A DNA stretch of 64,000 nt from Streptococcus henryi DSM 19005 (GTDB lineage: Bacteria; Bacillota; Bacilli; Lactobacillales; Streptococcaceae): NCBI RefSeq assembly GCF_000376985.1, contig NZ_AQYA01000037.1, positions 248,001-312,000 of the forward strand, given 5' to 3'. Shown piece after piece: positions 37,293 through 47,062 of this stretch. The position numbers and the translations under genes were made by a program. The notes under the pieces were generated by a model. That model made no database searches, was not told the origin of the DNA, and worked only from the letters and a program-made list of their open reading frames with translations. Each line of letters opens with the position of its first letter. Position 1 is the stretch's first letter.

Positions 37293-38207
37293 TTAATGCT
37301 TAGCGTCGAATTTGACTTCATCTAAGAGATAGTCGATGAAACGTTCTCCCATTTTAGAGAGGTTAGCCTTCTCGTGGCGAATGTAGACGATGTCAATCAT
37401 ATCTTCAACATCAAGTGGGATTGAAACGATATCATCGCCATTCAAGTTGCTGTTCAAAATTCCGGTTGCGATGGTATAACCATCTAGTCCAATCAGGAGA
37501 TTGAAGAGGGTGGCGCGGTCACTGACGACGATTGATTTTTTATGGGGAACTTGAGACATGATTTCTTCTGAGAAATAGAAGGAGTTGTGAATCCCTTGGT
37601 CATAACTGAGGTAAGGGAAATCTTCCAAATCTTCAAGTGTCACTATATCACGATTAGCTAGCGGATTTTTTTTGCTGACGAAGATGTGGGGGCGCGTGCG
37701 GAAGAGGCTTGTGTAAGTTAGATGGTTGTCATCGAACATTTTTGTCAGGACATCACGGTTGTAGCTATTAAGAAAGAGCACACCGATTTCTGACCTGAAG
37801 TTTTTGACGTCATCGATAATTTCATAGGTTCTTGTCTCACGCAAAAAGAGTTCATATTGTGACATATCTGTCCCTTTTAATAAGGAAACAAAAGCATTAA
37901 CAACGAAGGCATAGTGCTGAGCTGACACACTGAAAAGTTCGCGACTGTTATTCTTGCTCTTGTAGCGTTCCTCTAAAAGTGCTGTTTGTTCGACAACTTG
38001 ACGAGCATATGATAGAAATTCGACACCATCTTTAGTGAGAGTAATCCCCTTTGGATTACGAATAAAGATATCGATTCCCATCTCACGTTCTAAATCGCGA
38101 ACGGCATTTGAGAGGCTAGGTTGTGTGATAAAAAGTTGTTTAGCAGCCTCATTCATGCTGCCAGTTTCTACTATTTTAATAATGTAATGTAACTGTTGAA
38201 TTCTCAT
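37293..38207 (-). CDS. cpsY: LysR-family regulator CpsY
   Basis: This 304-residue transcription regulator is divergent from the exopolysaccharide operon. The N-terminal winged helix-turn-helix reads MNEAAKQLFITQPSLSNAVRDLE (positions about 18-40) in two pieces typical of LysR proteins, followed by an effector-binding domain. Close relatives (CpsY, MtaR) border streptococcal capsule or EPS loci and also influence methionine uptake. Codon use matches the core genome, unlike the distal eps genes. It may regulate itself and the eps promoter across the 260-bp intergenic region, but no T-N11-A site was fixed with confidence. Confidence 0.9.
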   Translation of the reverse strand: MRIQQLHYIIKIVETGSMNEAAKQLFITQPSLSNAVRDLEREMGIDIFIRNPKGITLTKDGVEFLSYARQVVEQTALLEERYKSKNNSRELFSVSAQHYAFVVNAFVSLLKGTDMSQYELFLRETRTYEIIDDVKNFRSEIGVLFLNSYNRDVLTKMFDDNHLTYTSLFRTRPHIFVSKKNPLANRDIVTLEDLEDFPYLSYDQGIHNSFYFSEEIMSQVPHKKSIVVSDRATLFNLLIGLDGYTIATGILNSNLNGDDIVSIPLDVEDMIDIVYIRHEKANLSKMGERFIDYLLDEVKFDAKH

Positions 38208-38400
38208 AACCTTAGTTTAGCTCAAAAAACTAAAAGTGGCAAGCTTTTCAAGTAAAGTGCTGAGAAAACCCTTTATATGAAATGTGTTACTAAAATGTAA
38301 CAATAGTCGTCACCTCTACAGAAAGCGTTGTCAACGCTGGTGTAGTAAGGTTTTCTATTAATTCTTTAATAATTAGTAAATTGTTTGAACCTTTACGGAT

Positions 38401-38429
38401 TTGAAAAAAAATTGTGAAAATGTTATATT
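38401..38429 (+). promoter_or_regulatory. Promoter of the exopolysaccharide operon
   Basis: TTGAAA (38401-38406), a 17-base spacer and TATATT (38424-38429) with an extended TG. Upstream, a GCGTT/AACGC hairpin lies near 38323-38335. Confidence 0.78.
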
Positions 38430-38469
38430 AATAACATATTTAAGAAAAAATTAAGAAATGGAGCCTGAT

Positions 38470-39939
38470 ATGGCAAGTAGATCTAGAAGTCGAAAACAAA
38501 CAAAAAGTGGTTTAGGAACGTGGAGAATTGTAAACGGAGCATTGCTAGCACTCTTTACTATTCTTAGTGGCATCGCAATCTATCAGATGTATCGGTATAA
38601 TTTCCTAGCTTTTCGAAATCTCAATCTTATTTACACAGCAGTAGTTATTGTCGTTTTCCTATTAGCAACCCTTTTAATTGTTTTGAAGAAAGCAAAGATT
38701 CTTACTAGCTTAATTTTGATTCTCTTTACATTAGTATCATCATTGATGCTTTATGGATTTACTTCAACAGTCAATGTAACGGCTAAGTTGAACGAGACAG
38801 CTTCTTATTCAGAAACACAAATGAGTGTAGTTGTCCCAGTTGACAGTTCTATCTCAGATGTTAGTGAGCTCACTAGTCTTCAAGCACCGACAGATGCTGA
38901 TGGGAGCAACATTTCAAGCCTTATTAATCAAATCAGAACGGATAAAGGTCTTGAATTAACTACTGAAAAAACAGCTTCATATCAGGAATCATATGAAAAC
39001 CTAATGGCTAACAAATCTCAGGCTATGGTACTTAATAGTGCCTATTCAAGCTTGTTGGAATTGTCTTACCCAGATTATGAATCAACTTTGAAGACTATTT
39101 ATACTTATACAGTAACTAAACAAGTTAACAATGAAGCTAAACCAGCTGATAGTAATATCTTCAATATTTATATCAGTGGTATTGATACTTACGGGTCAAT
39201 TTCGACAGTTTCACGTTCAGATGTAAATATCATCATGACTGTTAATATGAACACACATAAAATTCTCTTAACAACAACACCACGTGACTCTTATGTTCAA
39301 ATTCCAAATGGCGGAGCTAATCAATATGATAAGCTAACACATGCTGGAATTTATGGTGTTGAAACATCAGAACAAACGCTTGAAAATCTTTATGGTATTG
39401 ATATTGATTACTACGCTCGAATCAATTTCACATCATTCTTGACTCTTATTGACTTGCTAGGTGGTGTGGAAGTTTATAATGACCAAGCTTTTACCGCCTA
39501 TACAAATAAGAATTATACTTTCGAAGTAGGAAATGTTACATTAGGTAGTGGTGAAGCTGCCTTAGCCTTTGTTAGGGAACGTTATTCCCTTCAAGGTGGG
39601 GATAATGATCGTGGAAAAAATCAAGCTAAAGTAATTGCAGCTATTATTAATAAGTTGACATCAATAAACTCTTTGTCAAACATTACTAGTATCGTAGATG
39701 GGATTCAATCTTCGATTCAAACAAATATGCCATTAGAAGCGATTATGTCTCTTGCTAATACGCAGATGTCTTCAGGAAGTCAGTTTGAAGTGACCTCGCA
39801 AGCAGTAACAGGAACTGGCTCTACTGGACAATTGACATCATATGCTATGCCTACGGCAAGTCTCTATATGATGCAGTTAGATCAAAGTAGTGTTTCTACA
39901 GCTTCGCATGCTATCAAAAATATTATGGAAGGAAATTAG
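38470..39939 (+). CDS. epsA: LytR-CpsA-Psr family protein (Wzg/EpsA)
   Basis: This 489-residue membrane protein has three N-terminal helices (about residues 15-110), an accessory domain and a C-terminal LCP domain. In the LCP part, ISGIDTYGSIS (near 233), SDVNIIMTVN and TPRDSYV are the conserved phosphate-contact segments. LCP enzymes attach polysaccharide from undecaprenyl carriers to peptidoglycan. I start at ATG 38470, because GGAG lies 6 bases upstream, rather than at ATG 38458. It is the first gene of the operon. Confidence 0.92.
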   Translation: MASRSRSRKQTKSGLGTWRIVNGALLALFTILSGIAIYQMYRYNFLAFRNLNLIYTAVVIVVFLLATLLIVLKKAKILTSLILILFTLVSSLMLYGFTSTVNVTAKLNETASYSETQMSVVVPVDSSISDVSELTSLQAPTDADGSNISSLINQIRTDKGLELTTEKTASYQESYENLMANKSQAMVLNSAYSSLLELSYPDYESTLKTIYTYTVTKQVNNEAKPADSNIFNIYISGIDTYGSISTVSRSDVNIIMTVNMNTHKILLTTTPRDSYVQIPNGGANQYDKLTHAGIYGVETSEQTLENLYGIDIDYYARINFTSFLTLIDLLGGVEVYNDQAFTAYTNKNYTFEVGNVTLGSGEAALAFVRERYSLQGGDNDRGKNQAKVIAAIINKLTSINSLSNITSIVDGIQSSIQTNMPLEAIMSLANTQMSSGSQFEVTSQAVTGTGSTGQLTSYAMPTASLYMMQLDQSSVSTASHAIKNIMEGN

Positions 39940-39941
39940 AC

Positions 39942-40673
39942 ATGATTGATATTCATTCACATATTATTTTTGATGTTGATGACGGTCCAAATACAATTGA
40001 AGAAAGTTTGGACCTCATTGCTGAAAGCTACGCCCAAGGTGTTAGAAGTATTGTAGCTACATCCCACCGTCGTAAAGGCATGTTTGAAACAGCTGAAGAA
40101 AAAATTCTCATAAACTTTAATATGTTAAAAGAAGAAGTAAGCAAACGTTACGATGATTTAACGCTTTACTATGGTGGTGAGCTCTATTATACAAATGAAA
40201 TCCCAGAAAAGTTGAATCAAGGTCTTGTTCCACGAATGAATGGAACAAGATTTGCCTTGGTTGAATTTAGTATGAATACTCCATGGAAAGAAATTCATAC
40301 TGGTCTCAGTAAAGTTCTTATGCAGGGCGTAACTCCTGTTATCGCTCATATCGAGAGGTACAATGCCCTAGAATTTAATAAAGAGCGTGTAAAAGAATTA
40401 ATTGACATGGGCTGTTATACCCAAATAAACAGTGCTCATGTTTTAAAACCAAAACTTTTCGGTGACAAATACAAAGTTTTTAAAAAGCGCGCTAGGTACT
40501 TTTTGGAAGAAAATATTGTACACTGCGTAGCTAGTGATATGCACAATACAGATGAACGAAAACCATATATGAAAGATGCATATCAAATTATTTTTAAGGA
40601 TTATGGCAAGAAGCGTGCCCATGATCTCTTTAAAGATAACCCACAGACATTATTAGAAAATAACTATTTATAG
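39942..40673 (+). CDS. epsB: Tyrosine-protein phosphatase (PHP family, Wzh/EpsB)
   Basis: This 243-residue manganese-dependent phosphatase acts on the tyrosine-phosphorylated kinase EpsD. MIDIHSHIIFDVDDGP at the N-terminus, TSHRRKGMF near 42, HIERY near 137 and ASDMHN near 200 carry the metal-binding residues of the PHP fold. The gene starts 2 bases after epsA with GGAAGG upstream. With EpsC and EpsD it sets polymer length and export. Confidence 0.94.
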   Translation: MIDIHSHIIFDVDDGPNTIEESLDLIAESYAQGVRSIVATSHRRKGMFETAEEKILINFNMLKEEVSKRYDDLTLYYGGELYYTNEIPEKLNQGLVPRMNGTRFALVEFSMNTPWKEIHTGLSKVLMQGVTPVIAHIERYNALEFNKERVKELIDMGCYTQINSAHVLKPKLFGDKYKVFKKRARYFLEENIVHCVASDMHNTDERKPYMKDAYQIIFKDYGKKRAHDLFKDNPQTLLENNYL

Positions 40674-40681
40674 GAGAAAAC

Positions 40682-41368
40682 ATGAATACAAAAGAAAATA
40701 CGAGCAATGAGATTGATGTTGTATATCTCTTGAAGAAACTTTGGACTAAAAAGTTTTTGATAATTTTTATGTCACTCTTTGTTGGGACACTTTCATTAAT
40801 TGCTACTATTTTTTTAATTGAGCCAGAATACACAGCAACAACTCGTGTTTATGTTGTTGGCCAGAGTAGCGAGAGTGTTACAACTCAGGATTTGCAAGCG
40901 GGTTCATATCTAGTAAAAGACTATCAAGAAATTATTAAGTCTTCTGATGTTTTGGCTAAAGTTATCGCTAAAGAAGAATCACCATTATCTACTGCTGCAC
41001 TATCAAATATGATATCAGTAAATATCCCGACAGATACACGTGTCATTTCTATTTCAGTAGAAAGTAAAGATCCTGAAGAAGCAGCTCAACTAACAAACCG
41101 TGTTCGAGAAGTAGCAGCTGAAAAAATTAAAGAAGTCACTAAAGTTCAAGATGTTACTACATTAGAAGAAGCACAGATTCCAGAAAAACCATCTTCTCCA
41201 AATACCAAGCGAAACCTATTATTGGGAGCTTTAGTAGGAGCTTTTTTAGCAATTATAGGAGTGCTATTTACTGAAATTCTAGATGATCGCGTGAAGCGAG
41301 CAGAAGACGTAGAAGAAGTTCTTGGATTAACTTTACTTGGTGTTGTACCAAATACTGAAAAAATGTAA
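40682..41368 (+). CDS. epsC: Polysaccharide co-polymerase / kinase activator (Wzd/EpsC)
   Basis: This 228-residue membrane adaptor has two helices, near residues 26-46 and 172-194, flanking an extracytoplasmic Wzz-type domain, with the proline-rich IPEKPSSPNT before the second helix. It presents a cytoplasmic tail that activates the EpsD kinase. RBS AGGAG, 8 bases after epsB. Confidence 0.93.
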   Translation: MNTKENTSNEIDVVYLLKKLWTKKFLIIFMSLFVGTLSLIATIFLIEPEYTATTRVYVVGQSSESVTTQDLQAGSYLVKDYQEIIKSSDVLAKVIAKEESPLSTAALSNMISVNIPTDTRVISISVESKDPEEAAQLTNRVREVAAEKIKEVTKVQDVTTLEEAQIPEKPSSPNTKRNLLLGALVGAFLAIIGVLFTEILDDRVKRAEDVEEVLGLTLLGVVPNTEKM

Positions 41369-41381
41369 GGAGAAGAGATAG

Positions 41382-42098
41382 ATGTCACAATTTGAACTTG
41401 TACGAGCTAAAGCTCAAATTTTTAATAAAACTGAGGAATATTATAATTCTATTCGTACTAATATTCAATTCAGTGGACGTGATTTGAAGGTTTTGACCTT
41501 AACCTCTTTCCAACCAGGCGAAGGTAAGTCAACTACTTCAGTAAATTTAGCAGTCTCTTTTGCTAATGCTGGGTTCAGGACTCTTCTAATCGATGCAGAT
41601 ACTCGAAATTCAGTTTTAACTGGTACTTTTAAGGCAAATGGTAGTTATCAAGGACTAACAAGTTTCCTATCTGGTAATGCAGAATTATCTGATGTTATTG
41701 GTGATACTGACATTCCTAATCTGATGATTATTCCTGCAGGGCAGGTTCCACCTAATCCAACATCTCTATTACAAAATCAAAATTTTCATCAGATGATTGA
41801 AACCATTCGTGGATTGTATGACTACATTATCGTTGATACTCCTCCAATTGGATTAGTTATTGATGCAGCAATTATTGCTCATAATGCGGATGCAAGTATT
41901 TTAGTAACTGAAGTAGGAAGTATAAAACGTCGTTTTATTCAAAAAGCTGTTGATCAGTTAGAGCAAAGTGGGACACAATTTTTAGGTGTAATCTTAAATA
42001 AGGTTGATCAAATGGTAGATAGTTATGGCGCCTATGGTGCCTACGGTGCTTATGGAGATTACGGGAAAACCAATAAAAAGGTTAAAAGTAAAAAGTGA
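41382..42098 (+). CDS. epsD: BY-type tyrosine kinase (Wze/EpsD)
   Basis: This 238-residue cytoplasmic autokinase pairs with EpsC. Walker A is [11 protein letters not shown] (near residue 42), Walker A' is [10 protein letters not shown] and Walker B is [10 protein letters not shown]. The C-terminal tail has four closely spaced Tyr residues in [14 protein letters not shown], the autophosphorylation cluster. Phosphorylation and its removal by EpsB control polysaccharide assembly. Confidence 0.95.
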   Translation: MSQFELVRAKAQIFNKTEEYYNSIRTNIQFSGRDLKVLTLTSFQPGEGKSTTSVNLAVSFANAGFRTLLIDADTRNSVLTGTFKANGSYQGLTSFLSGNAELSDVIGDTDIPNLMIIPAGQVPPNPTSLLQNQNFHQMIETIRGLYDYIIVDTPPIGLVIDAAIIAHNADASILVTEVGSIKRRFIQKAVDQLEQSGTQFLGVILNKVDQMVDSYGAYGAYGAYGDYGKTNKKVKSKK

Positions 42099-42115
42099 AT
42101 TAGAAAAGGGTTGAC

Positions 42116-43489
42116 ATGTATAGTGAAGATTCAAAGGAGAAACTATTCTTTTTATTATCCGATGTGCTGTTTCTTATTGTTACATACTTCATTTTGGCTG
42201 CAGGAAATAACTTTATTTTTTTATCGAGTCGTTTCTTTGTTTGTGTATTCGGGCTTCTAATTGTAGTTGCTGGAATTATGACAGATGAATACAGTGATGT
42301 TCTAAAAAGAGGATATTTAAGTGAATTGAGAAAATCGATTTTTTATGGTATTAAGGTACTTTCTCTTTTTTCACTAGTTCTTATGTTTGGGAAATATCGT
42401 TTCATTAACGATATTTCTAATATGCCTTATTGGTTTTTACTTGAACTTTTAGTTTTATCAATTATATTTGTTTACACTGGCAGGTGCCTTGTTAAGTATC
42501 ATTTTAGGAAGCATCCAGCTGAATCAAAAAAGGCTCTCCTTTTAACCAATTTTAGCACTAAAGAATTAGCAAATCAGTTAAAAGAATCAAAATATGATGT
42601 AATAGGCTACATAAGCCGTACAACTACTTTGGGTGTTGAACAACCAGTCTTAAAGGATAACTGTGATATTCGAGATTTTATTGCCGAAAATGAAGTGGAT
42701 GAAATCTTTGTTGATTTAGATGCACAAGCTGATTACATTGATGAAATTAAGTATTTTAAACTTTTAGGTATTCCAACTAGTGTCAATGTTGGAAATTATG
42801 ATGACTACTATGTTGGAGATTCTGTTGTCAAAAAAGTTGGACATTTGACGGTTATGACAACAGCCATAAATATAGTCCAATTTCGTCAAATAGCTATAAA
42901 GCGTATCATTGATATTTTTATTGCGTTATTAGGTTTAATTTTAACTGGTATAGTTGCTTTAATTATTATTCCAATTGTAAAAAAGCAATCTCCAGGTCCA
43001 CTAATTTTTAAACAAAAACGTGTTGGTAAGAATGGTAAGGTTTTTGATATCTATAAATTTCGGTCAATGTACACGGATGCTGAAGAGCGTAAAAAAGAGT
43101 TATTGGCTCAAAATGATTTAGATACTAACTTGATGTTTAAAATGGATAATGATCCGCGTATCTTCCCATTTGGTCAGAAAATTCGTGACTGGTCCATTGA
43201 TGAATTACCACAATTTATCAATGTTCTTAAAGGTGATATGTCTGTAGTTGGAACAAGACCACCTACTTTGGATGAATATAAAAAATATGAAATTCATCAC
43301 TTTAAACGTTTAGCAGCTAAGCCAGGTATAACCGGTCTTTGGCAAGTCAGTGGACGTAGCGATATTACAGATTTCGAAGAAGTTGTTGCATTGGATATGA
43401 AGTATATTCAAAATTGGTCAATCGCTCAGGATATTAAAATTATTTTTAAAACATTTGGGGTTGTTCTGAAGCGAGAGGGAAGTAAATAG
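42116..43489 (+). CDS. epsE: Undecaprenyl-phosphate glycosyl-1-phosphate transferase (initiating transferase)
   Basis: This 457-residue membrane enzyme puts the first sugar phosphate on the lipid carrier. Four N-terminal helices are followed by a cytoplasmic linker, one more helix (about residues 260-285), and the catalytic domain with KQKRVGKNGKVFDIYKFRSM, DELPQFINVLKGDMSVVGTRP and KPGITGLWQVSGRS in sequence. The first sugar is probably galactose or glucose, as in CpsE/WbaP proteins; specificity cannot be read. RBS AAAAGGG; 17 bases after epsD. Confidence 0.93.
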   Translation: MYSEDSKEKLFFLLSDVLFLIVTYFILAAGNNFIFLSSRFFVCVFGLLIVVAGIMTDEYSDVLKRGYLSELRKSIFYGIKVLSLFSLVLMFGKYRFINDISNMPYWFLLELLVLSIIFVYTGRCLVKYHFRKHPAESKKALLLTNFSTKELANQLKESKYDVIGYISRTTTLGVEQPVLKDNCDIRDFIAENEVDEIFVDLDAQADYIDEIKYFKLLGIPTSVNVGNYDDYYVGDSVVKKVGHLTVMTTAINIVQFRQIAIKRIIDIFIALLGLILTGIVALIIIPIVKKQSPGPLIFKQKRVGKNGKVFDIYKFRSMYTDAEERKKELLAQNDLDTNLMFKMDNDPRIFPFGQKIRDWSIDELPQFINVLKGDMSVVGTRPPTLDEYKKYEIHHFKRLAAKPGITGLWQVSGRSDITDFEEVVALDMKYIQNWSIAQDIKIIFKTFGVVLKREGSK

Positions 43490-43516
43490 GATTTTAAAAA
43501 ATTTAGGAGAAAATTT

Positions 43517-44635
43517 TTGAATGATAAAATAAGAATTGCCATGATAATGGGGAAATGGGTTGGCGGAGGCGTCGAAGCTGTTGTTATGAATTACTATAAA
43601 AATATAAATCATGAAAAAATTCAATTTGATTTTATTTTTGATGATGATTCTAGGAATATCCCTACAGATGAAATTTTATCAATGGGAGGGAAAATTTTTT
43701 ACGTTCCTTCATACAGTAAGGCTTTGAACTATCACAAACAGTTGAAAAGAATTCTCCACGATCACAATTATAGAATTGTACATTCTCATATCAATACACT
43801 TTCAGTTTTTAGTTTATACGCTGCTAAATGTGCTGGTGTTCCAATTAGAATTGCACATTCTCATAGTACGTCAAATTCAAAAGAAATAAGCAAAAATTTG
43901 TTAAAACAATTTTTGCGGCCATTTTCCAAATTGTTTGCGACTGATTATATGACTTGTTCTGAATTAGCTGGTCGATGGTTATTTGGAAATCATTCTTATG
44001 ATAAAGGAAATGTTTACTTATTAAATAATGCTATCAACGCAAAAAAATTTAAGTTTAGTCCTGTTTTGAGAAATGAAATTAGAAATGAATTGAGTTTAAA
44101 TGATGACACAGTAGTATTTGGACATATTGGTCGTTTTGTTAAACAAAAAAATCATGATTTTTTGATTGATATCTTTTATGAAATTTGTAATCTGAATGAA
44201 AATTCTTTGTTGCTTCTTGTTGGTGAAGGCCCCTTAAAAGAGGAAATAGAATCTAAGGTAAAAGTTCTAGGTTTAGAAAATAAAGTAGTATTTCTTGGTC
44301 AGCGTTCGGATGCATTTCGTTTATATCAAGCATTTGATATATTTTTGTTACCAAGCCTTTATGAAGGACTTCCAGTTGTTGGTGTTGAATCACAGGCATC
44401 TGGATTGCAGTGTTTCTTTTCAGATGACATGACAAAAGAAACAAAAATATTAGATTCGACAAAATTCTTATCATTAGATTTATCACCCCTAGAGTGGGCT
44501 AATAATATCATGAGTGATTTTTTCAACTTTACTAGAAAAGATACAGAAAGTGAAGTTCGTAATCATGGCTTTGAAATTAGTACTGAAGCGGAAAAACTTG
44601 AAAAGAAATATTTGGAATTATGGAAGAGATTATGA
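43517..44635 (+). CDS. Glycosyltransferase family 4 protein (1)
   Basis: This 372-residue cytoplasmic GT-B enzyme begins DKIRIAMIMGKWVGGGVEAVV (a GG-containing N-terminal loop), has IAHSHSTSNS near residue 115, GHIGRFVKQKNHDFLI near 195 (nucleotide-sugar Rossmann start) and PSLYEGLPVVGVESQASGL near 280 (the E-x7-E donor site). The start is TTG 43517 behind AGGAGA. Codons are AT-rich, unlike epsA-E, suggesting horizontal acquisition. Donor and linkage are unknown. Confidence 0.88.
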   Translation: MNDKIRIAMIMGKWVGGGVEAVVMNYYKNINHEKIQFDFIFDDDSRNIPTDEILSMGGKIFYVPSYSKALNYHKQLKRILHDHNYRIVHSHINTLSVFSLYAAKCAGVPIRIAHSHSTSNSKEISKNLLKQFLRPFSKLFATDYMTCSELAGRWLFGNHSYDKGNVYLLNNAINAKKFKFSPVLRNEIRNELSLNDDTVVFGHIGRFVKQKNHDFLIDIFYEICNLNENSLLLLVGEGPLKEEIESKVKVLGLENKVVFLGQRSDAFRLYQAFDIFLLPSLYEGLPVVGVESQASGLQCFFSDDMTKETKILDSTKFLSLDLSPLEWANNIMSDFFNFTRKDTESEVRNHGFEISTEAEKLEKKYLELWKRL

Positions 44636-45885
44636 AAAAGAAAATAACAATTACGAATGCTTATACTTGGTATAATAAAGGTGATGCTGGTATTTTATTA
44701 GGTACTGTAAATACGCTGAAACAAATTTATGGTTCTAAAAATATTGAGATCGATATCTTATCTTTTACACCTAGTGAAGATAAAAAAAGATACTGTAAAG
44801 ATCCGGTAATAAAAAATGTCTATAGTAATGTACTAAATCCTAGACCTTATAAACATACTAAAATAGGTAAATTGATTGCTATTGTTAAATTGATTGTAAG
44901 AACTATTTATTTGAGTTTAATGATGAAGATTAACCTTAATAAATTAGTTTTAAAAGAAGAAGCATTTAAAAGTTTATCAGATAGTGATTTAATTGTTGTT
45001 TGTGGGGGGGGATTCTTAGGTGGAAAAAAATTAGATAGTTTAATGCATGTTTTTCAAATGCATGTGAATACGAAGTTTAATAAACCGGTGTACTTAATGG
45101 GGACATCAATTGAACCAATGACAAATAGAATTGTTAAATTCTTTACAGATGGTGTGCTTAAAAAATTAGACTTTATATTTGCTCGTGAAACGATTACATT
45201 CGACTATCTTAAAACATTAATTCCATCAAATAAGTTTACGCTAATCCCCGATATGGCTTTCATGTTAGAGGATATTAATGAAGAGTTTGAAGCTATTTCA
45301 GACTTGAAAAAAAATGAAGGTCCTGTTTATGGTTTAACTGTTAGAGAGTGGAACTTTCCAAATTTCAGTAATCCAACTGAACTTATGAGTAACTACATTT
45401 TTGCAATTCGTGATGTTATTGAAGAACAAGTGAAAAAAAATAATGCATCATTTGTATTTGTTCCACAAGTGATTGTAAAACATGGAGATGATGCTGAAGT
45501 TGCTTTAAAAATTAAATCTCTTTTGAGAAAGGAATATCAAGATAGATTTCTAGTTCTTCGAGATGATATTTCACCTGTTCAAGTTAAAGCAATGATTGCT
45601 AATTTTGATTACTTTATTGGTACCCGCATGCACTCTAACATTTTTGCTACAAGTATGAAAGTTCCTACTATAGCAATTGCTTATGAGAAAAAGACTAATG
45701 GAATAATGCATACAGTCAACCTTGATGATTATGTTATTGAGATGAATGAAGTAACTAGCGAAAAATTGAATAATCTTATTGAAAAACAAAGTAAAAACAA
45801 TGAGCTTATTAGGAAACAATTGAATAAGGTTATTCCTGAAATTAGAAATGAAGTTTTAGAAAAAATGAAAGCAGTGTTAAAATAG
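44632..45885 (+). CDS. Polysaccharide pyruvyl transferase family protein (1)
   Basis: This 417-residue protein begins MKKKITITNAYTWYNKGDAG, the N-terminal hallmark of WcaK/CsaB-type pyruvyl transferases, with VVCGGGFLGGKK near residue 125, YLMGTSIEPM near 158, and GTRMHSNIFATSMKVPTIAI near 325. It would add pyruvate ketals from phosphoenolpyruvate to the repeat unit. ATG 44632 overlaps the previous stop (ATGA); an alternative ATG is at 44620. It contains a run of eight G at 45004-45011, a possible slippage site. A second, distinct family member is at 49282. Confidence 0.87.
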   Translation: MKKKITITNAYTWYNKGDAGILLGTVNTLKQIYGSKNIEIDILSFTPSEDKKRYCKDPVIKNVYSNVLNPRPYKHTKIGKLIAIVKLIVRTIYLSLMMKINLNKLVLKEEAFKSLSDSDLIVVCGGGFLGGKKLDSLMHVFQMHVNTKFNKPVYLMGTSIEPMTNRIVKFFTDGVLKKLDFIFARETITFDYLKTLIPSNKFTLIPDMAFMLEDINEEFEAISDLKKNEGPVYGLTVREWNFPNFSNPTELMSNYIFAIRDVIEEQVKKNNASFVFVPQVIVKHGDDAEVALKIKSLLRKEYQDRFLVLRDDISPVQVKAMIANFDYFIGTRMHSNIFATSMKVPTIAIAYEKKTNGIMHTVNLDDYVIEMNEVTSEKLNNLIEKQSKNNELIRKQLNKVIPEIRNEVLEKMKAVLK

Positions 45886-45887
45886 TT

Positions 45888-47042
45888 ATGAAAGCAACTT
45901 TTATTTTCGATACAGTCTTGGTGGAAGAAGATAATAATTTTTATGGTATGACTTTAAATTATGATTTTTTTAAGTCACGTTATCTACCTTTGTTTGATTC
46001 AATGGACATTTCTACAAGAGTTGAGTCAAGAGATAGAGCAAAAGGTAATACAGCTGGTTATAAAATTGTAAATGGAGAAAATGTGACTGTAAGACCTATT
46101 CGTTCTTATACGGATATACCAGATGCAGTTCGAAATAGAAAAGAAATTGTTTCTGAATTAGTTAAAGTTATCAAGGACTCAGACAAAATTATTGTACGTA
46201 TGCCTAGTGTATTAGGAATTTTTGCAACGGAGATTTGTAAAAAGTATAAAAAGGATTATCTTGTAGAATTGGTTGCGTGTCCTTGGGATGGATATACAAA
46301 TCATACAAATCCTATTGGTAAAATTCTTGCACCAATAATGTATTTTTCGACAAAAAAAGTAGTTTATAACGCTCCAAATGTTCTTTATGTTACAAAAGAA
46401 TTTTTGCAAAGACGTTATCCAACTAAAGGTAATGAATGTGGTTGTTCGGATGTCATTATCAACAATCTTGATGCCAACTTATTATCTGATCGATTAGATA
46501 AAGTAAAATCAATAGATGAAAAAAAAATAACTTTGGCTACTGTTGCTAATGTAGGAATGAAGTATAAAGGTCATCAATATGTTTTTGAAGCTATCCGTAA
46601 ACTTAAGGATAAGGGTATTTGTATAGAATACCACTTAATAGGTAATGGTGATAATTCAAGATTAAAAAAAATTGTTAAAAAGCTTGGTCTTGAAAACAAT
46701 GTCATTTTTAGAGGTTCTTTGCCGCATAGCGAGGTATTTATCGAACTTAGAAACATAGATATCTATGTTCAACCTAGTCTACAGGAAGGGTTGCCTAGAT
46801 CAGTTGTGGAAGCAATGAGTTTAGGATGTCCAGTAATTGGATCAAATGTTGGTGGAATTCCTGAGTTAATTAATCAAGATATGATTTTTAAAAAGAAAAA
46901 TAGTAATCAATTAGCTAATATTATTGAAAATATAACTAAAGAAAAGTTGATTATTGAAGCAAAGAATAATTTTGAAAAAGCAAAAGAATTTGAAGATAAG
47001 AGATTGAAAAAAATTCGAAGTGCATTTTATTCTTCTTTTTAA
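45888..47042 (+). CDS. Glycosyltransferase family 4 protein (2)
   Basis: This 384-residue GT-B enzyme has an unusual N-terminal half (FIFDTVLVEEDNNFYGMT) and a standard C-terminal GT4 half: TLATVANVGMKYKGHQYV near residue 215, EYHLIGNGD near 245, and PSLQEGLPRSVVEAMSLGCP near 300 with the donor-binding Glu residues. The start is ATG two bases after the previous stop, with only a weak RBS, so coupling is likely. Very AT-rich codons. The sugar is unknown. Confidence 0.86.
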   Translation: MKATFIFDTVLVEEDNNFYGMTLNYDFFKSRYLPLFDSMDISTRVESRDRAKGNTAGYKIVNGENVTVRPIRSYTDIPDAVRNRKEIVSELVKVIKDSDKIIVRMPSVLGIFATEICKKYKKDYLVELVACPWDGYTNHTNPIGKILAPIMYFSTKKVVYNAPNVLYVTKEFLQRRYPTKGNECGCSDVIINNLDANLLSDRLDKVKSIDEKKITLATVANVGMKYKGHQYVFEAIRKLKDKGICIEYHLIGNGDNSRLKKIVKKLGLENNVIFRGSLPHSEVFIELRNIDIYVQPSLQEGLPRSVVEAMSLGCPVIGSNVGGIPELINQDMIFKKKNSNQLANIIENITKEKLIIEAKNNFEKAKEFEDKRLKKIRSAFYSSF

Positions 47043-47062
47043 TGATATAAAGGGGGTTATAA

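Noticed and set aside
42020..42056. GCCTATGGTGCCTACGGT-like repeat in epsD
   Set aside because: It encodes the expected tyrosine autophosphorylation tail of BY-kinases and is not a separate repeat element.
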